Positions 48,475-57,004 of a stretch of DNA of 64,000 nucleotides are shown piece by piece. Position numbers and translations under genes: made by a program. Positions within the stretch are counted from its first letter, which is position 1, and each line of letters starts with the position of its first letter. The notes under the pieces were generated by a model. That model was not told where the DNA came from and did no database searches. It worked only from the letters and a program-made list of their open reading frames with translations. Origin of the DNA: Halochromatium sp. (GTDB lineage Bacteria > Pseudomonadota > Gammaproteobacteria > Chromatiales > Chromatiaceae); NCBI GenBank assembly GCA_010912705.1, contig POWB01000008.1:69028-133027 (forward strand), given 5' to 3'.

Positions 48475-49215
48475 CTACTTGCACTCAAAGACATCGAACC
48501 GGCGCGCCTGCCCGGCATCGGGCCGCGCAGTGCGCTGGGTGGTGGCGCCGGTGCTGCCGTCGAGGTGGATTTCGTAGCTCTTGAGCGCCCTCTCAGACAC
48601 TGTTCGGTCGATTGTCCCTACCTGCGCGAGATGTGTATCCACCACCTTCCAATCCGCAGGCACGATCAATCGGCAGCGACCCAACCCGCTCGGATCGATC
48701 GTGTAAGGCTGCGGAAAGCGGTACATCTTGCGGTCACGGATGAAGCCGTCACCGTAGGAGCCGAATCCACTAATGCCCTCGTTGATGTGCGCGGCGGCAA
48801 TGGCGTGATCGGCATTGATCAGATCGGCGTGGGCAATGCAGAGCGAATGGACCGGTCGAGGATTGGCCCCCGACCCCGTGTAGAGGAAAAACACCAAGAA
48901 CACATCGCGCCCGTCCTTCCGACCCGACGGGATCGTGCTGTTCGAGTCGTAATCCCTCCGTGCCGGCCGGCCTTTGCTGAACGCGAGTGACTTGATTTCG
49001 AACCCTTCGACAGGCGGACTTCCGTCGTCTCCAACCCAAAAGTCCGGGTAGCTGTTCCGTCCTTGCGCAGCGAACGGCAGCCCCAACGTGGACACCCGAT
49101 CGGTGAACCAGTCCTGGGGAAAGTACTCCTTGTCGTTGACGCTCCGTGGAGTCATGGGAATGCCGGCAGCGACAGCCTGTTGCGCCGCCACGAAGATATC
49201 GATGCTGTAAGTCAT
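48475..49215 (-). CDS. Putative restriction endonuclease, PD-(D/E)xK type
   Basis: The 246-aa protein has a likely nuclease core: YPDFWVGD (D58), then VEGFEIKSLA (E73, K75), the spacing of a PD-ExK active site. The following FLVFFLYTGSG strand fits the fold. I recognise no named family. Its convergent position next to a methyltransferase and inside an island bounded by a clpB fragment makes it the likely cognate restriction enzyme. A protecting methyltransferase and the nuclease on opposite strands would need separate promoters. Confidence 0.65.
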   Translation of the reverse strand: MTYSIDIFVAAQQAVAAGIPMTPRSVNDKEYFPQDWFTDRVSTLGLPFAAQGRNSYPDFWVGDDGSPPVEGFEIKSLAFSKGRPARRDYDSNSTIPSGRKDGRDVFLVFFLYTGSGANPRPVHSLCIAHADLINADHAIAAAHINEGISGFGSYGDGFIRDRKMYRFPQPYTIDPSGLGRCRLIVPADWKVVDTHLAQVGTIDRTVSERALKSYEIHLDGSTGATTQRTARPDAGQARRFDVFECK

Positions 49216-49415
49216 TGCTCGAGATGGGGAATGACTGGAAAAGGGACAAGCTGGGGGTTAAGCCCGAGCAAGGAGTGATGCACGTGTGAACGAGCGGCAC
49301 ATCGCTCGACAGTTATGTGTTGGGGATCGGAAAAAAGGGATCTGATGAAACATGGATGACCGGCTAGCTTATGCTCGGCATCGCTGGTGTGCAATCATAG
49401 CTAGCGGGTATAGGC

Positions 49416-49685
49416 CTTGATGAGATCGCCGTCTTCCATCCGCTCAACGAGGTACAGATCCGCGCCATCGCCGGCATCCAGATCGGCTATCTGAAGGAGC
49501 GCCTGGCCGATCGCGAGATGGGGCTGACGCTCAGCGACGCCGCGCTCGACCTGCTCGGCGAGGCTGGCTTTGATCCGGTCTAAGGCGCCCGCCCGCTCAA
49601 GCGCGCGATCTGCGCCCAGCTCGAGAACCCGCTCGCGCAGCAGATCCTCGCCGGTAAGTTCGCTCCTGGCGACACCATCGAGGTC
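49416..49685 (+). pseudogene. Diverged copy of the clpB 3' end
   Basis: These 270 bp align without gaps to clpB 45385-45654, with about 22 mismatches by eye (near 92% identity). A Tyr codon has become TAA at 49581-49583. No 5' part of the gene exists here. It therefore marks the far boundary of an island inserted downstream of clpB, carrying a clpB end from a related genome or left by an old duplication. Confidence 0.9.
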
Positions 49686-49769
49686 TCGATGCCCGCGCTG
49701 AGGTTTGCCCCTGACCTCGGCAGATGAATCGCGCGAGATGCAGTTTAATCGAAGACCTCAAATCCATCC

Positions 49770-50051
49770 ATGAAGCCCGATACCCGCACTGCGATGCATG
49801 CACTCATCGCCCAGGTGCGCGAGACGCTCCCATTCGACGCACCAGCGGCGCAAGTCTGCAGCGGCGACTGCCAAGGCTGCTCGCTGAAACTGCTCGACTA
49901 CCTCGATGGCGAGCTGAACGGCTGGGAACAACGCCTTGAAACCGGCGAGACGCCGAATTTTGGCGACCTCTCGCGACTGGCGAAGACCAGCCGTAAGGTC
50001 TATGCGGTCTTGCAAAAGAACGGGCTGATCGGCGCCATCCCCTCGATTTGA
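49770..50051 (+). CDS. Conserved Cys-rich small protein of gammaproteobacteria
   Basis: The 93-aa protein has VCSGDCQGCSLKLLDYLDGEL, three closely spaced cysteines, then DLSRLAKTSRKVYAVLQKNG. I remember this pattern in uncharacterised proteins across gammaproteobacteria. The CxxxCxxC spacing may bind a metal. It may be the gene that originally followed clpB before the island entered. Confidence 0.75.
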   Translation: MKPDTRTAMHALIAQVRETLPFDAPAAQVCSGDCQGCSLKLLDYLDGELNGWEQRLETGETPNFGDLSRLAKTSRKVYAVLQKNGLIGAIPSI

Positions 50052-50193
50052 CGGCTTGATCAGGCGCATCCCTCTGCGCAACCTCGATGGCTATGTCCTC
50101 TGCATACAGAGGCGCAGGTCGCGCAGCGTCCGGTCGTCTGTCAAACCGAGGGCCCTCGCCGATGCCGACCGCGCCCAGTGCTATGATCGCCCG

Positions 50194-51768
50194 ATGAAAC
50201 GCAAGAAACTCCCCATCGGTATTTCGACCTTCGCCAAGATTCGCGGCGAGGATTACTACTATGTGGATAAGACCGCGCTGGCCCTACAGCTGATCGATGC
50301 CGGCAGCTACTACTTCCTCTCTCGTCCGCGCCGCTTCGGCAAGTCCCTGTTTCTCGACACCCTGGCCGAGCTGTTCCAGGCCAACCGGCCATTATTTCAG
50401 GGGCTCGATGCCGAGCAACACTGGGACTGGAACATCCCCTATCCGGTGATCCGGCTGAGCTTCGGTGGTGGTGTCATGCGCGATCGCGGTGAGCTGGAAG
50501 CCAAATTCCGCGAACTGCTCGATATCAATCAGGCAGCTCTTGACATCACCTGCAAGCAACCGACTGCGCCCGGGTGTTTTGCCGAGTTGATCCGCATAGC
50601 GGAAGCAAAGTTCGGCCAACGCGTCGTCATCCTGGTCGATGAATACGACAAGCCGATCCTCGATAACCTCTCCGAGCCCGAACTGGCGCGGCAGATGCGC
50701 GAAGGGCTGCGCAACCTCTACTCCGTGATCAAGGATAATGACGCCCACATCCGCTTCGTCTTCATCACCGGGGTGTCCAAGTTCAGCAAGGTGAGCCTGT
50801 TCTCTGGCCTCAATAACATCCAAGACATCACTATCGACCAGCGCTACTCGGCGCTCTGTGGTTATACCGAAGCGGATCTCGACGCGGTGTTCACGCCCGA
50901 GCTCGAAGGGCTGGATCGCCAGCAGATCAAGGATTGGTACAACGGCTACAATTGGACCGGCGAGGCCGTCTATAACCCCTTTGACCTCTTGCTGCTCTTT
51001 GACAGCCGGCTGTTCCGTTCCTACTGGTTCGAGACTGGCACCCCGACCTTCCTGATCGAGGTCCTCACCCAACGCCATACCTTTAGCCCCAGGTTGAATG
51101 CCTGGCGCGCCACTGAGGCACTGCTGTCACGTTTTGATGTCGATGACATGAGCACCGAGGCCCTGCTTTGGCAGACCGGCTATCTGACCATCCACGGCCA
51201 GCGCCAGATCGGCGCCCGCATCGAATACACCCTGGGCTATCCGAACCTGGAGGTGGAAAGCGCCCTCAACGAGGCCCTGCTCAAAGGACTCTATGGCGAC
51301 GCCAGCGAGGCCAGCGAGGTCAGCAGCCGCCTCTATGACACCCTGATGAGTGGGGATTTCGACGCCCTACGCCAGCACTTCGTCAGCCTTTATGCCAGCA
51401 TCCCCCACGACTGGTTCCGCAACAACCCGATCACCCAGTACGAAGGCTACTGGGCCAGCGTCTTCTACAGCCACTTCGCCGCCCTCGGGCTGGATCTTCG
51501 CCTCGAAGACGCCACCAACCAGGGTCGGCTGGACATGGCGCTGTTGTTCAATCAACAGGTCTACCTGTTCGAGTTCAAGGTGGTGGAACTGGTGCCCAAA
51601 GGCAGGGCGCTGGAGCAACTCAAGGCCAGAAACTATGCCGAGAAGTACCAAGCACTCAAGCAGCCCATCCACCTCATCGGTGTCGAGTTCAGCAAGGAAC
51701 AGCGCAATCTGGTCGGCTTTGAGGTGATCAGCGCTGGCAGCGGCGGCAATGGGTTATTCACACAATAG
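50194..51768 (+). CDS. AAA-ATPase-like / DUF1703 PD-(D/E)xK protein, copy 1
   Basis: The 524-aa protein starts MKRKKLPIGISTFAKIR and has the family N-terminus: YYYVDKT, then YFLSRPRRFGKSLFLDTL (Walker A-like), VVILVDEYDKPIL (Walker B) and GVSKFSKVSLFSGLNN. The C-terminus holds RLDMALLF and VYLFEFKVV, the D and ExK of the DUF1703 PD-(D/E)xK nuclease domain. These proteins are abundant and expanded in Chromatiaceae and Bacteroidetes; the role is unknown, possibly defence or mobile-element related. ATG 50194 is chosen because copy 2 shares the 25 bp upstream. Confidence 0.92.
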   Translation: MKRKKLPIGISTFAKIRGEDYYYVDKTALALQLIDAGSYYFLSRPRRFGKSLFLDTLAELFQANRPLFQGLDAEQHWDWNIPYPVIRLSFGGGVMRDRGELEAKFRELLDINQAALDITCKQPTAPGCFAELIRIAEAKFGQRVVILVDEYDKPILDNLSEPELARQMREGLRNLYSVIKDNDAHIRFVFITGVSKFSKVSLFSGLNNIQDITIDQRYSALCGYTEADLDAVFTPELEGLDRQQIKDWYNGYNWTGEAVYNPFDLLLLFDSRLFRSYWFETGTPTFLIEVLTQRHTFSPRLNAWRATEALLSRFDVDDMSTEALLWQTGYLTIHGQRQIGARIEYTLGYPNLEVESALNEALLKGLYGDASEASEVSSRLYDTLMSGDFDALRQHFVSLYASIPHDWFRNNPITQYEGYWASVFYSHFAALGLDLRLEDATNQGRLDMALLFNQQVYLFEFKVVELVPKGRALEQLKARNYAEKYQALKQPIHLIGVEFSKEQRNLVGFEVISAGSGGNGLFTQ

Positions 51769-51924
51769 GTCATCCATAAACCTGCGACGCCAACCCCAAT
51801 CCTCATGCAAGACAAACCACGGCTTTGTTCTTCGCGCTTGCACCTCTTCTGGCCCTGTTGGGGCCGGTGCCGGTGAGGAATCCCTAATTCAAACCCTGAG
51901 CGGCGTAGGCTATCGGCTGCGTCA

Positions 51925-51959
51925 TTGACTTCAAGGTTTGGAGATATACAATGTATATC
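51925..51959 (+). promoter_or_regulatory. tacAT promoter with palindromic operator
   Basis: TTGACT (51925-51930) and TACAAT (51947-51952), 16 bp apart, form a good sigma-70 promoter. A perfect 17-bp palindrome, GATATACAATGTATATC (51943-51959, odd centre), covers the -10 box. TacA antitoxins repress their own operons through such sites. Confidence 0.75.
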
Positions 51960-51989
51960 ATTCACCGTCCTCAAAAGTCGAGGTGCGCC

Positions 51990-52307
51990 ATGTCCATTCT
52001 CCCGCCCGCCGCCCAATCTGAGCCCAGATCCGAGCCCAAATCCGAGCAGGCCACCCGCGCGATCAGCCTGCGGGTGCGCGAAGAGATCCGCGGACTGATC
52101 GATCAGGCAGCCAGCATTCAGGGGCGGTCACGCTCCGATTTCATGATTGATGCCGCGCGGCGAGCCGCCGAGGAAACCTTGCTCGACCAAACCCTGGTTC
52201 GTGTCGATCAGGAGACCTATGAGCACTTCTTGGCCATTCTCGACCACCCTCCAGCCGAAGCGGGTTATCAGCGGCTGATGTCAGCGCCAACCCCATGGAG
52301 CGCATGA
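51990..52307 (+). CDS. TacA-type DUF1778 antitoxin
   Basis: From ATG 51990 the 105-aa protein has a ribbon-helix-helix N-terminus (AISLRVREEIRGLIDQAAS) and the DUF1778 pattern RSRSDFMIDAARRAAEE, LLDQTLVRVDQETYEHF, PPAEA and a C-terminal APTPW toxin-binding tail. It should bind the operator palindrome as a dimer and neutralise the acetyltransferase encoded next. An in-frame ATG at 51951 lies within the operator and is not used. Stop and next start overlap as ATGA. Confidence 0.93.
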   Translation: MSILPPAAQSEPRSEPKSEQATRAISLRVREEIRGLIDQAASIQGRSRSDFMIDAARRAAEETLLDQTLVRVDQETYEHFLAILDHPPAEAGYQRLMSAPTPWSA

Positions 52308-52783
52308 TTCTCGAAGCCCCTGCGCCGCTAACCGAAACACATCGAACCCATGGCTTCTGCTCCGGCGTCCAAGCGCTGGACGACTGGCTCATGCACCGCG
52401 CCTGGAAGAATCAGCTCAGTGGCGCCTCGCGCACCTACGTCGTGGCGGCGGCGGGAGCGGTGGTTGGATACTACTGCCTGGCTTCAGGCGCGCTCGCGCT
52501 GCGTGAGGCGCCCGGAGGCATCCGCCGCAACATGCCGGACCCCGTACCGATGGCGATTCTCGGACGCCTGGCCGTCGATCAACGCTGGCAGGGACGTGGT
52601 CTGGGTGTCGCCCTGCTCCGCGATGCCGTCGAGCGTACCGGCGCCGCAAGCAAGATTCTTGGTCTTCGCGGGCTGCTCGTGCACGCGCTATCCATGGAGG
52701 CCGCCGCCTTCTACCGCCATCATGGCTTCCTCCCGTCACCGAAGAATCCGTTGACGCTCATCCTCTCGCTCAAGCCGAACTAA
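52304..52783 (+). CDS. TacT-type GNAT toxin (aminoacyl-tRNA acetyltransferase)
   Basis: The 159-aa protein has the TacT layout: HGFCSGVQALDDWLMHRAW, TYVVAAAGAVVGYYCLASG, the acetyl-CoA loop RWQGRGLGVALLRDA, and AAFYRHHGF, which ends with the catalytic Tyr region. TacT toxins acetylate the amino group of charged tRNAs and stop translation. ATG 52304 overlaps the antitoxin stop and is preceded by GGAG; ATG 52295 is also possible. Confidence 0.93.
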   Translation: MILEAPAPLTETHRTHGFCSGVQALDDWLMHRAWKNQLSGASRTYVVAAAGAVVGYYCLASGALALREAPGGIRRNMPDPVPMAILGRLAVDQRWQGRGLGVALLRDAVERTGAASKILGLRGLLVHALSMEAAAFYRHHGFLPSPKNPLTLILSLKPN

Positions 52784-52849
52784 CGGCCTAGCAGCGAGTA
52801 TCACGACCGCTTCGCCGAGCCCGACCTAGCCCAGTGCTATGATCGCCCG

Positions 52850-54454
52850 ATGAAACGCAAGAAGCTACCCATCGGCCTCGCCACCTTCCGCGAGATTCGC
52901 GAGGAAGGCCACTACTATGTGGACAAGACGGCCTATGCCCTCCGGCTGATCGAACAGGGCAAGTACTACTTCCTCTCGCGCCCGCGCCGCTTCGGCAAGT
53001 CCCTATTTCTCGATACCTTGGCCGAGCTGTTCCAGGCCAACCGGACGCTGTTTCAGGGACTCGAGGCCGATCCGCACTGGGACTGGAGCACCCCCTATCC
53101 GGTGATCCGGCTCAGCTTTGGCGGTGGCGTGATGCGCGATCGCGAGGCGCTGGATGCCAAGATGCGGGATCTGCTGCGGATCAATCAGCGGAGCCTCGCC
53201 ATTCGCTGCCCAACGGAATTGGATATCCCAGCCTGTTTTGGTGAGCTCATCCGTGCGGCGGAAGAGACCTACGGCCAGCGCGTGGTCATCTTGGTCGATG
53301 AATACGACAAGCCGATCCTCGATAACCTCTCCGAGCCCGAGCTGGCGCGGCAGATGCGCGAAGGGCTGCGCAACCTCTATTCCGTGATCAAGGACCATGA
53401 CCGCTACATCCGCTTTGTCTTCATCACCGGGGTGTCCAAGTTCAGCAAGGTGAGTCTCTTCTCTGGGCTCAATAACCTCCAGGACATCACCATCGACCAG
53501 CGCTACTCGGCGCTCTGTGGTTATACCGAAGACGACCTCGACGCGGTGTTTGCGCCAGAGCTCCAAGGGCTGGATCGCCAGCAGATCAAGGATTGGTACA
53601 ACGGCTACAACTGGACCGGCGAGGCCGTCTATAACCCCTTTGATCTCTTGCTGCTCTTTGACAGCCGGCTGTTCCGTTCCTACTGGTTCGAGACTGGCAC
53701 CCCGACCTTCCTGATCGACGTCCTCACCCAACGCCATACCTTCAGCCCCAGGTTGAATGCCTGGCGCGCCACTGAGGCACTGCTGTCACGTTTTGATGTC
53801 GATGACATGAGCACCGAGGCCCTGCTTTGGCAGACCGGCTATCTGACCATCCACGGCCAGCGCCAGATCGGCGCCCGCATCGAATACACCCTGGGCTATC
53901 CGAACCTGGAGGTGGAAAGCGCCCTCAACGAGGCCCTGCTCAAAGGACTCTATGGCGACGCCAGCGAGGCCAGCGAGGTCAGCAGCCGCCTCTATGACAC
54001 CTTGATGGACGACGACTTCGACGCCCTACGCCAGCACTTCGTCAGCCTCTACGCCAGCATCCCGCACGACTGGTTCCGAAACAACCCGATCACCCAGTAC
54101 GAAGGCTACTGGGCCAGCGTCTTCTACAGCCACTTCGCCGCCCTCGGGCTGGATCTTCGCCTCGAAGACGCCACCAACCAGGGTCGGCTGGACATGGCGC
54201 TGTTGTTCAATCAACAGGTCTACCTGTTCGAGTTCAAGGTGGTCGAACTGGTGCCCGAGGGCCGGGCGCTGGAGCAACTCAAGGCGAGACACTATGCCGA
54301 GAAGTATCAAGCACTGAACCAGCCCATCCACCTCATCGGTGTCGAGTTCAGCAAGCAAGAGCGCAATCTGGTCGGCTTTGAGGTGAGCAGCGCTGACAGT
54401 GCCAGCAATCGGTCATCGCCAACAGAGGTCATCCGCCCACGCACTGCTCCCTGA
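52850..54454 (+). CDS. AAA-ATPase-like / DUF1703 PD-(D/E)xK protein, copy 2
   Basis: This 534-aa paralogue of the gene at 50194 has the same domains (SRPRRFGKS, ILVDEYDKPIL, C-terminal LFEFKVV). The central and C-terminal parts, about from 53290 to 54360, are nearly identical in DNA to copy 1, while residues about 15-150 differ more. The 25 bp before both ATGs also match. The C-terminal tail (about 20 residues, SSADSASNRSSPTEV) differs. The TacAT module lies between the copies. Confidence 0.92.
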   Translation: MKRKKLPIGLATFREIREEGHYYVDKTAYALRLIEQGKYYFLSRPRRFGKSLFLDTLAELFQANRTLFQGLEADPHWDWSTPYPVIRLSFGGGVMRDREALDAKMRDLLRINQRSLAIRCPTELDIPACFGELIRAAEETYGQRVVILVDEYDKPILDNLSEPELARQMREGLRNLYSVIKDHDRYIRFVFITGVSKFSKVSLFSGLNNLQDITIDQRYSALCGYTEDDLDAVFAPELQGLDRQQIKDWYNGYNWTGEAVYNPFDLLLLFDSRLFRSYWFETGTPTFLIDVLTQRHTFSPRLNAWRATEALLSRFDVDDMSTEALLWQTGYLTIHGQRQIGARIEYTLGYPNLEVESALNEALLKGLYGDASEASEVSSRLYDTLMDDDFDALRQHFVSLYASIPHDWFRNNPITQYEGYWASVFYSHFAALGLDLRLEDATNQGRLDMALLFNQQVYLFEFKVVELVPEGRALEQLKARHYAEKYQALNQPIHLIGVEFSKQERNLVGFEVSSADSASNRSSPTEVIRPRTAP

Positions 54455-54582
54455 AGCTTCTCAACTGCCCCCTGATGAGCCTGAACCTGAACCTGAGCCT
54501 GAACCTGTCTCTCCCAACACTGAACCGCACCCGATCGCGGCTCCAGCGACGCTCAGCTCGGGCCTATTCAATCAGCTCGGAC

Positions 54583-55182
54583 TCATTCAATCGGCGCATC
54601 TGGCTCAAACTGAATCTTGTCGTAGACCTCGGCTAACGCCAAGGTGCAGCCGATACTCTCGAGCACGACCTGATCGGCGAGATCCTCGAAACTGCTCAGT
54701 ATCCAGCGCCCGTCAGTGCCGCGACTGTAGTGTTCGACCAACACGCGGTGCTGTGAGACCAGCAGGTATTCCTGTAAGCATGGAATTCGCCGATAGAGCG
54801 CGAATTTCTCGCCACGATCGTAGCCCTCGGTCGAGGAGGAGAGCACCTCGCCGATCAGGCTTGGGTTGAGCAACAGGTCGCGGCGGCCATCCTGAAACGC
54901 CTGCTCGCCGCAGAGCGCCATCAGATCTGGATACTTGCCGGCATCCGCATGCTGGATGCGCAGTTTCATGCCACTGGCGTAGACCCAGCAGGGACGGCCC
55001 TTCATCTGGATACTCAGCTCTCGGTTGATGTTGCTGAGAATCGCGTGATGCTCGGCGGTGCCGCCACTCATCGCAAAGACCTCACCATCAACGTATTCCG
55101 TGCGCTCATCAAGGCTGGCCCGCTCAGCCTCGAGCCAGTCTTCAAAGCTGATCCGGGGTTTTAGTGCTGTTTGAGCTGTCAT
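54583..55182 (-). CDS. Uma2 family (DUF820) PD-(D/E)xK nuclease-like protein
   Basis: From ATG 55182 (GGAG eight bases upstream) the 199-aa protein has the Uma2 pattern: FEDWLEAERASLDERTEYVDGE, KYPDLMALCGE, LLLNPSLIGEVLSSSTEGYDRG, KFALYRRIPCLQEYLLV. These proteins are expanded in cyanobacteria and Chromatiales; their DNA targets are unknown. It is divergent from the GNAT-nitrilase gene. Confidence 0.9.
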   Translation of the reverse strand: MTAQTALKPRISFEDWLEAERASLDERTEYVDGEVFAMSGGTAEHHAILSNINRELSIQMKGRPCWVYASGMKLRIQHADAGKYPDLMALCGEQAFQDGRRDLLLNPSLIGEVLSSSTEGYDRGEKFALYRRIPCLQEYLLVSQHRVLVEHYSRGTDGRWILSSFEDLADQVVLESIGCTLALAEVYDKIQFEPDAPIE

Positions 55183-55246
55183 CTGCTGATCTCCGTATGA
55201 GGAAGTGCATTGAGCATACAGGCAACAGTCCAACTCGACACATAAT

Positions 55247-55292
55247 GGTATGGTTCCCAGTATCGAGCCGGTATGGTTTCCAGCATCGAGCC
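55247..55292. repeat. Two adjacent 23-bp direct repeats
   Basis: 55247-55269 and 55270-55292 differ at two positions and abut exactly. They lie between the divergent Uma2 and GNAT-nitrilase genes, upstream of both. Confidence 0.85.
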
Positions 55293-55362
55293 AGCCCTGC
55301 CCTAACAGCCTTGCCATAGCATCCCTGTCCTAGCAGCCCTTCGAAAGCAGCCCACCGACCGC

Positions 55363-56952
55363 ATGAACGACACCACCGACCGCCTCGCCCAACTGCATCT
55401 GCGCAACGCCACGCCCGCAGACGTTCCAGCAATCCGCGCCCTGTTCGAGCGCGCCTATGCCGGCAGCGGTGTCAGCAGCTATAGCGCGGCGATGCTGCGG
55501 GGTCAGATCAACAAGTTCCCAGAAGGTCAGTTCGTCGCCGAGTATCAGGAAGACGCGGGCACGCGCCTGATTGGCTTCTGCTCCAGCTTCCTCGTCAGTG
55601 GCGAGATCGCCTTGAAGCCGCACGGCTGGAACTGGATCACCGGCAGCGGCTATGCCTCTCGCCATGATCCCGATGGCGACTATCTCTATGGCATGGAGGT
55701 CTGCGTCGACCCCGAGTACCGCGGCCTGCGGATCGGCCAGCGTCTGTACGACGAGCGCAAGAAACTGGTCCAGTCGCAGGCGCTCAAGGGCATCATCTAT
55801 GGTGGTCGACTGCCAACGCTCGATGCTGCCTTGACGCGCCAGGACGACGCCTATGACAGTCCACAAACCTATGTCGACGCCGTGGTCGAAGGCCGCGAGC
55901 GCGATCCGGTGTTGACCTTCCAGCTGCGTAACGACTTTCAAGTCATCGGCCTGCTGCCCGGCTATTGGCCCGAAGACAGGCAGTCGCGTGGCTACGGGGT
56001 GCATCTGCTCTGGCGCAATCCGAATGCCCCGGATGAAAAAGAGGAGGCGCGCGCCAAGCACTATGGCGGACGTCTGATGGATACCGTGCGCGTCGCGACC
56101 GTCCAGTATCAGCAACGGCGGGTCAAGTCCTTCGACGAGTTCCTCGACATGCTGCGCTACTTCGTCGATGTCACCTCCGACTATCGTGCCGATTTCTGCG
56201 TCTTCCCCGAGCTGTTCTCGTTGCAATTGCTCTCAATGGAGGATCAGGAACTGTCGCCAGCCGAGGCCATCGACGCCCTGACCCGCTATACCGGCCCGAT
56301 CAAAGAAGCGCTGCGCGAGATGGCGATGCGCTACAACATCAACATCATCGCCGGCTCGCATCCGACCAAGATGGCCAATGGCCGGGTCGAGAACATCTGC
56401 TATATCTGCCTGCGCGATGGCGAGGTGCATGAGCAGGCGAAGATCCACCCGACGCCGAACGAGGTCTATTGGTGGAACATCGAGGGCGGCAACGAGCTGG
56501 CCGCGATCAATACCGACTGTGGCCCCATCGGTGTGCTGATCTGCTATGACGCCGAGTTCCCCGAATTGGCCCGGCATCTGGTCGACCAGGGCGCTAATAT
56601 CATCTTCGTGCCCTTCTGTACCGATGAGCGTCAGTCCTATCTGCGTGTGCGCTATTGCAGCCAAGCGCGCGCGGTCGAGAATCAATGCTATGTCGTGATG
56701 TCCGGCAACTGCGGCAATCTGCCGAATGTCGCCAACATGGACATCCAGTATGCGCAGAGCTGTATCCTGACCCCCTGCGACTTCCCCTTCGCGCGCGATG
56801 GCATTGCCGCCGATACGACACCGAACGTCGAGACCGTCGCCTTCGCCGATCTCGGGCTCAAGGCGCTGCGTGAGGCGCGCAACTCCGGCACCGTGCAGAA
56901 TCTCAAGGATCGGCGGCATGACCTCTATACAACGATTTGGCGTGAGCGCTAA
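55363..56952 (+). CDS. Bifunctional GNAT acetyltransferase / carbon-nitrogen hydrolase
   Basis: The N-terminal ~220 residues are a GNAT domain (ATPADVPAIRALFERAY, then MEVCVDPEYRGLRIGQRLYD with the acetyl-CoA loop). The C-terminal domain is a nitrilase-type hydrolase with the Glu-Lys-Cys triad: CVFPELFSLQ (Glu near 281), AKIHPTPNE (Lys near 359) and LICYDAEFPELA (Cys 394). This fusion is a known family of broad occurrence; substrates are not established. Length is normal. Confidence 0.93.
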   Translation: MNDTTDRLAQLHLRNATPADVPAIRALFERAYAGSGVSSYSAAMLRGQINKFPEGQFVAEYQEDAGTRLIGFCSSFLVSGEIALKPHGWNWITGSGYASRHDPDGDYLYGMEVCVDPEYRGLRIGQRLYDERKKLVQSQALKGIIYGGRLPTLDAALTRQDDAYDSPQTYVDAVVEGRERDPVLTFQLRNDFQVIGLLPGYWPEDRQSRGYGVHLLWRNPNAPDEKEEARAKHYGGRLMDTVRVATVQYQQRRVKSFDEFLDMLRYFVDVTSDYRADFCVFPELFSLQLLSMEDQELSPAEAIDALTRYTGPIKEALREMAMRYNINIIAGSHPTKMANGRVENICYICLRDGEVHEQAKIHPTPNEVYWWNIEGGNELAAINTDCGPIGVLICYDAEFPELARHLVDQGANIIFVPFCTDERQSYLRVRYCSQARAVENQCYVVMSGNCGNLPNVANMDIQYAQSCILTPCDFPFARDGIAADTTPNVETVAFADLGLKALREARNSGTVQNLKDRRHDLYTTIWRER

Positions 56953-57004
56953 GCAGCAAGCGCCTGAATAGGGATAGAGACCGCGAGGATGAGGTTTACC
57001 AGCA

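Noticed and set aside
54399..54869. 156-codon plus-strand frame after AAA-ATPase copy 2
   Set aside because: It starts within copy 2 and runs antisense through the Uma2 gene; the CCTGAA/CCTGAG repeat near 54480-54510 only inflates it.
55330..56226. 298-codon minus-strand frame inside the GNAT-nitrilase gene
   Set aside because: It is an antisense shadow of a gene with all catalytic motifs on the plus strand.
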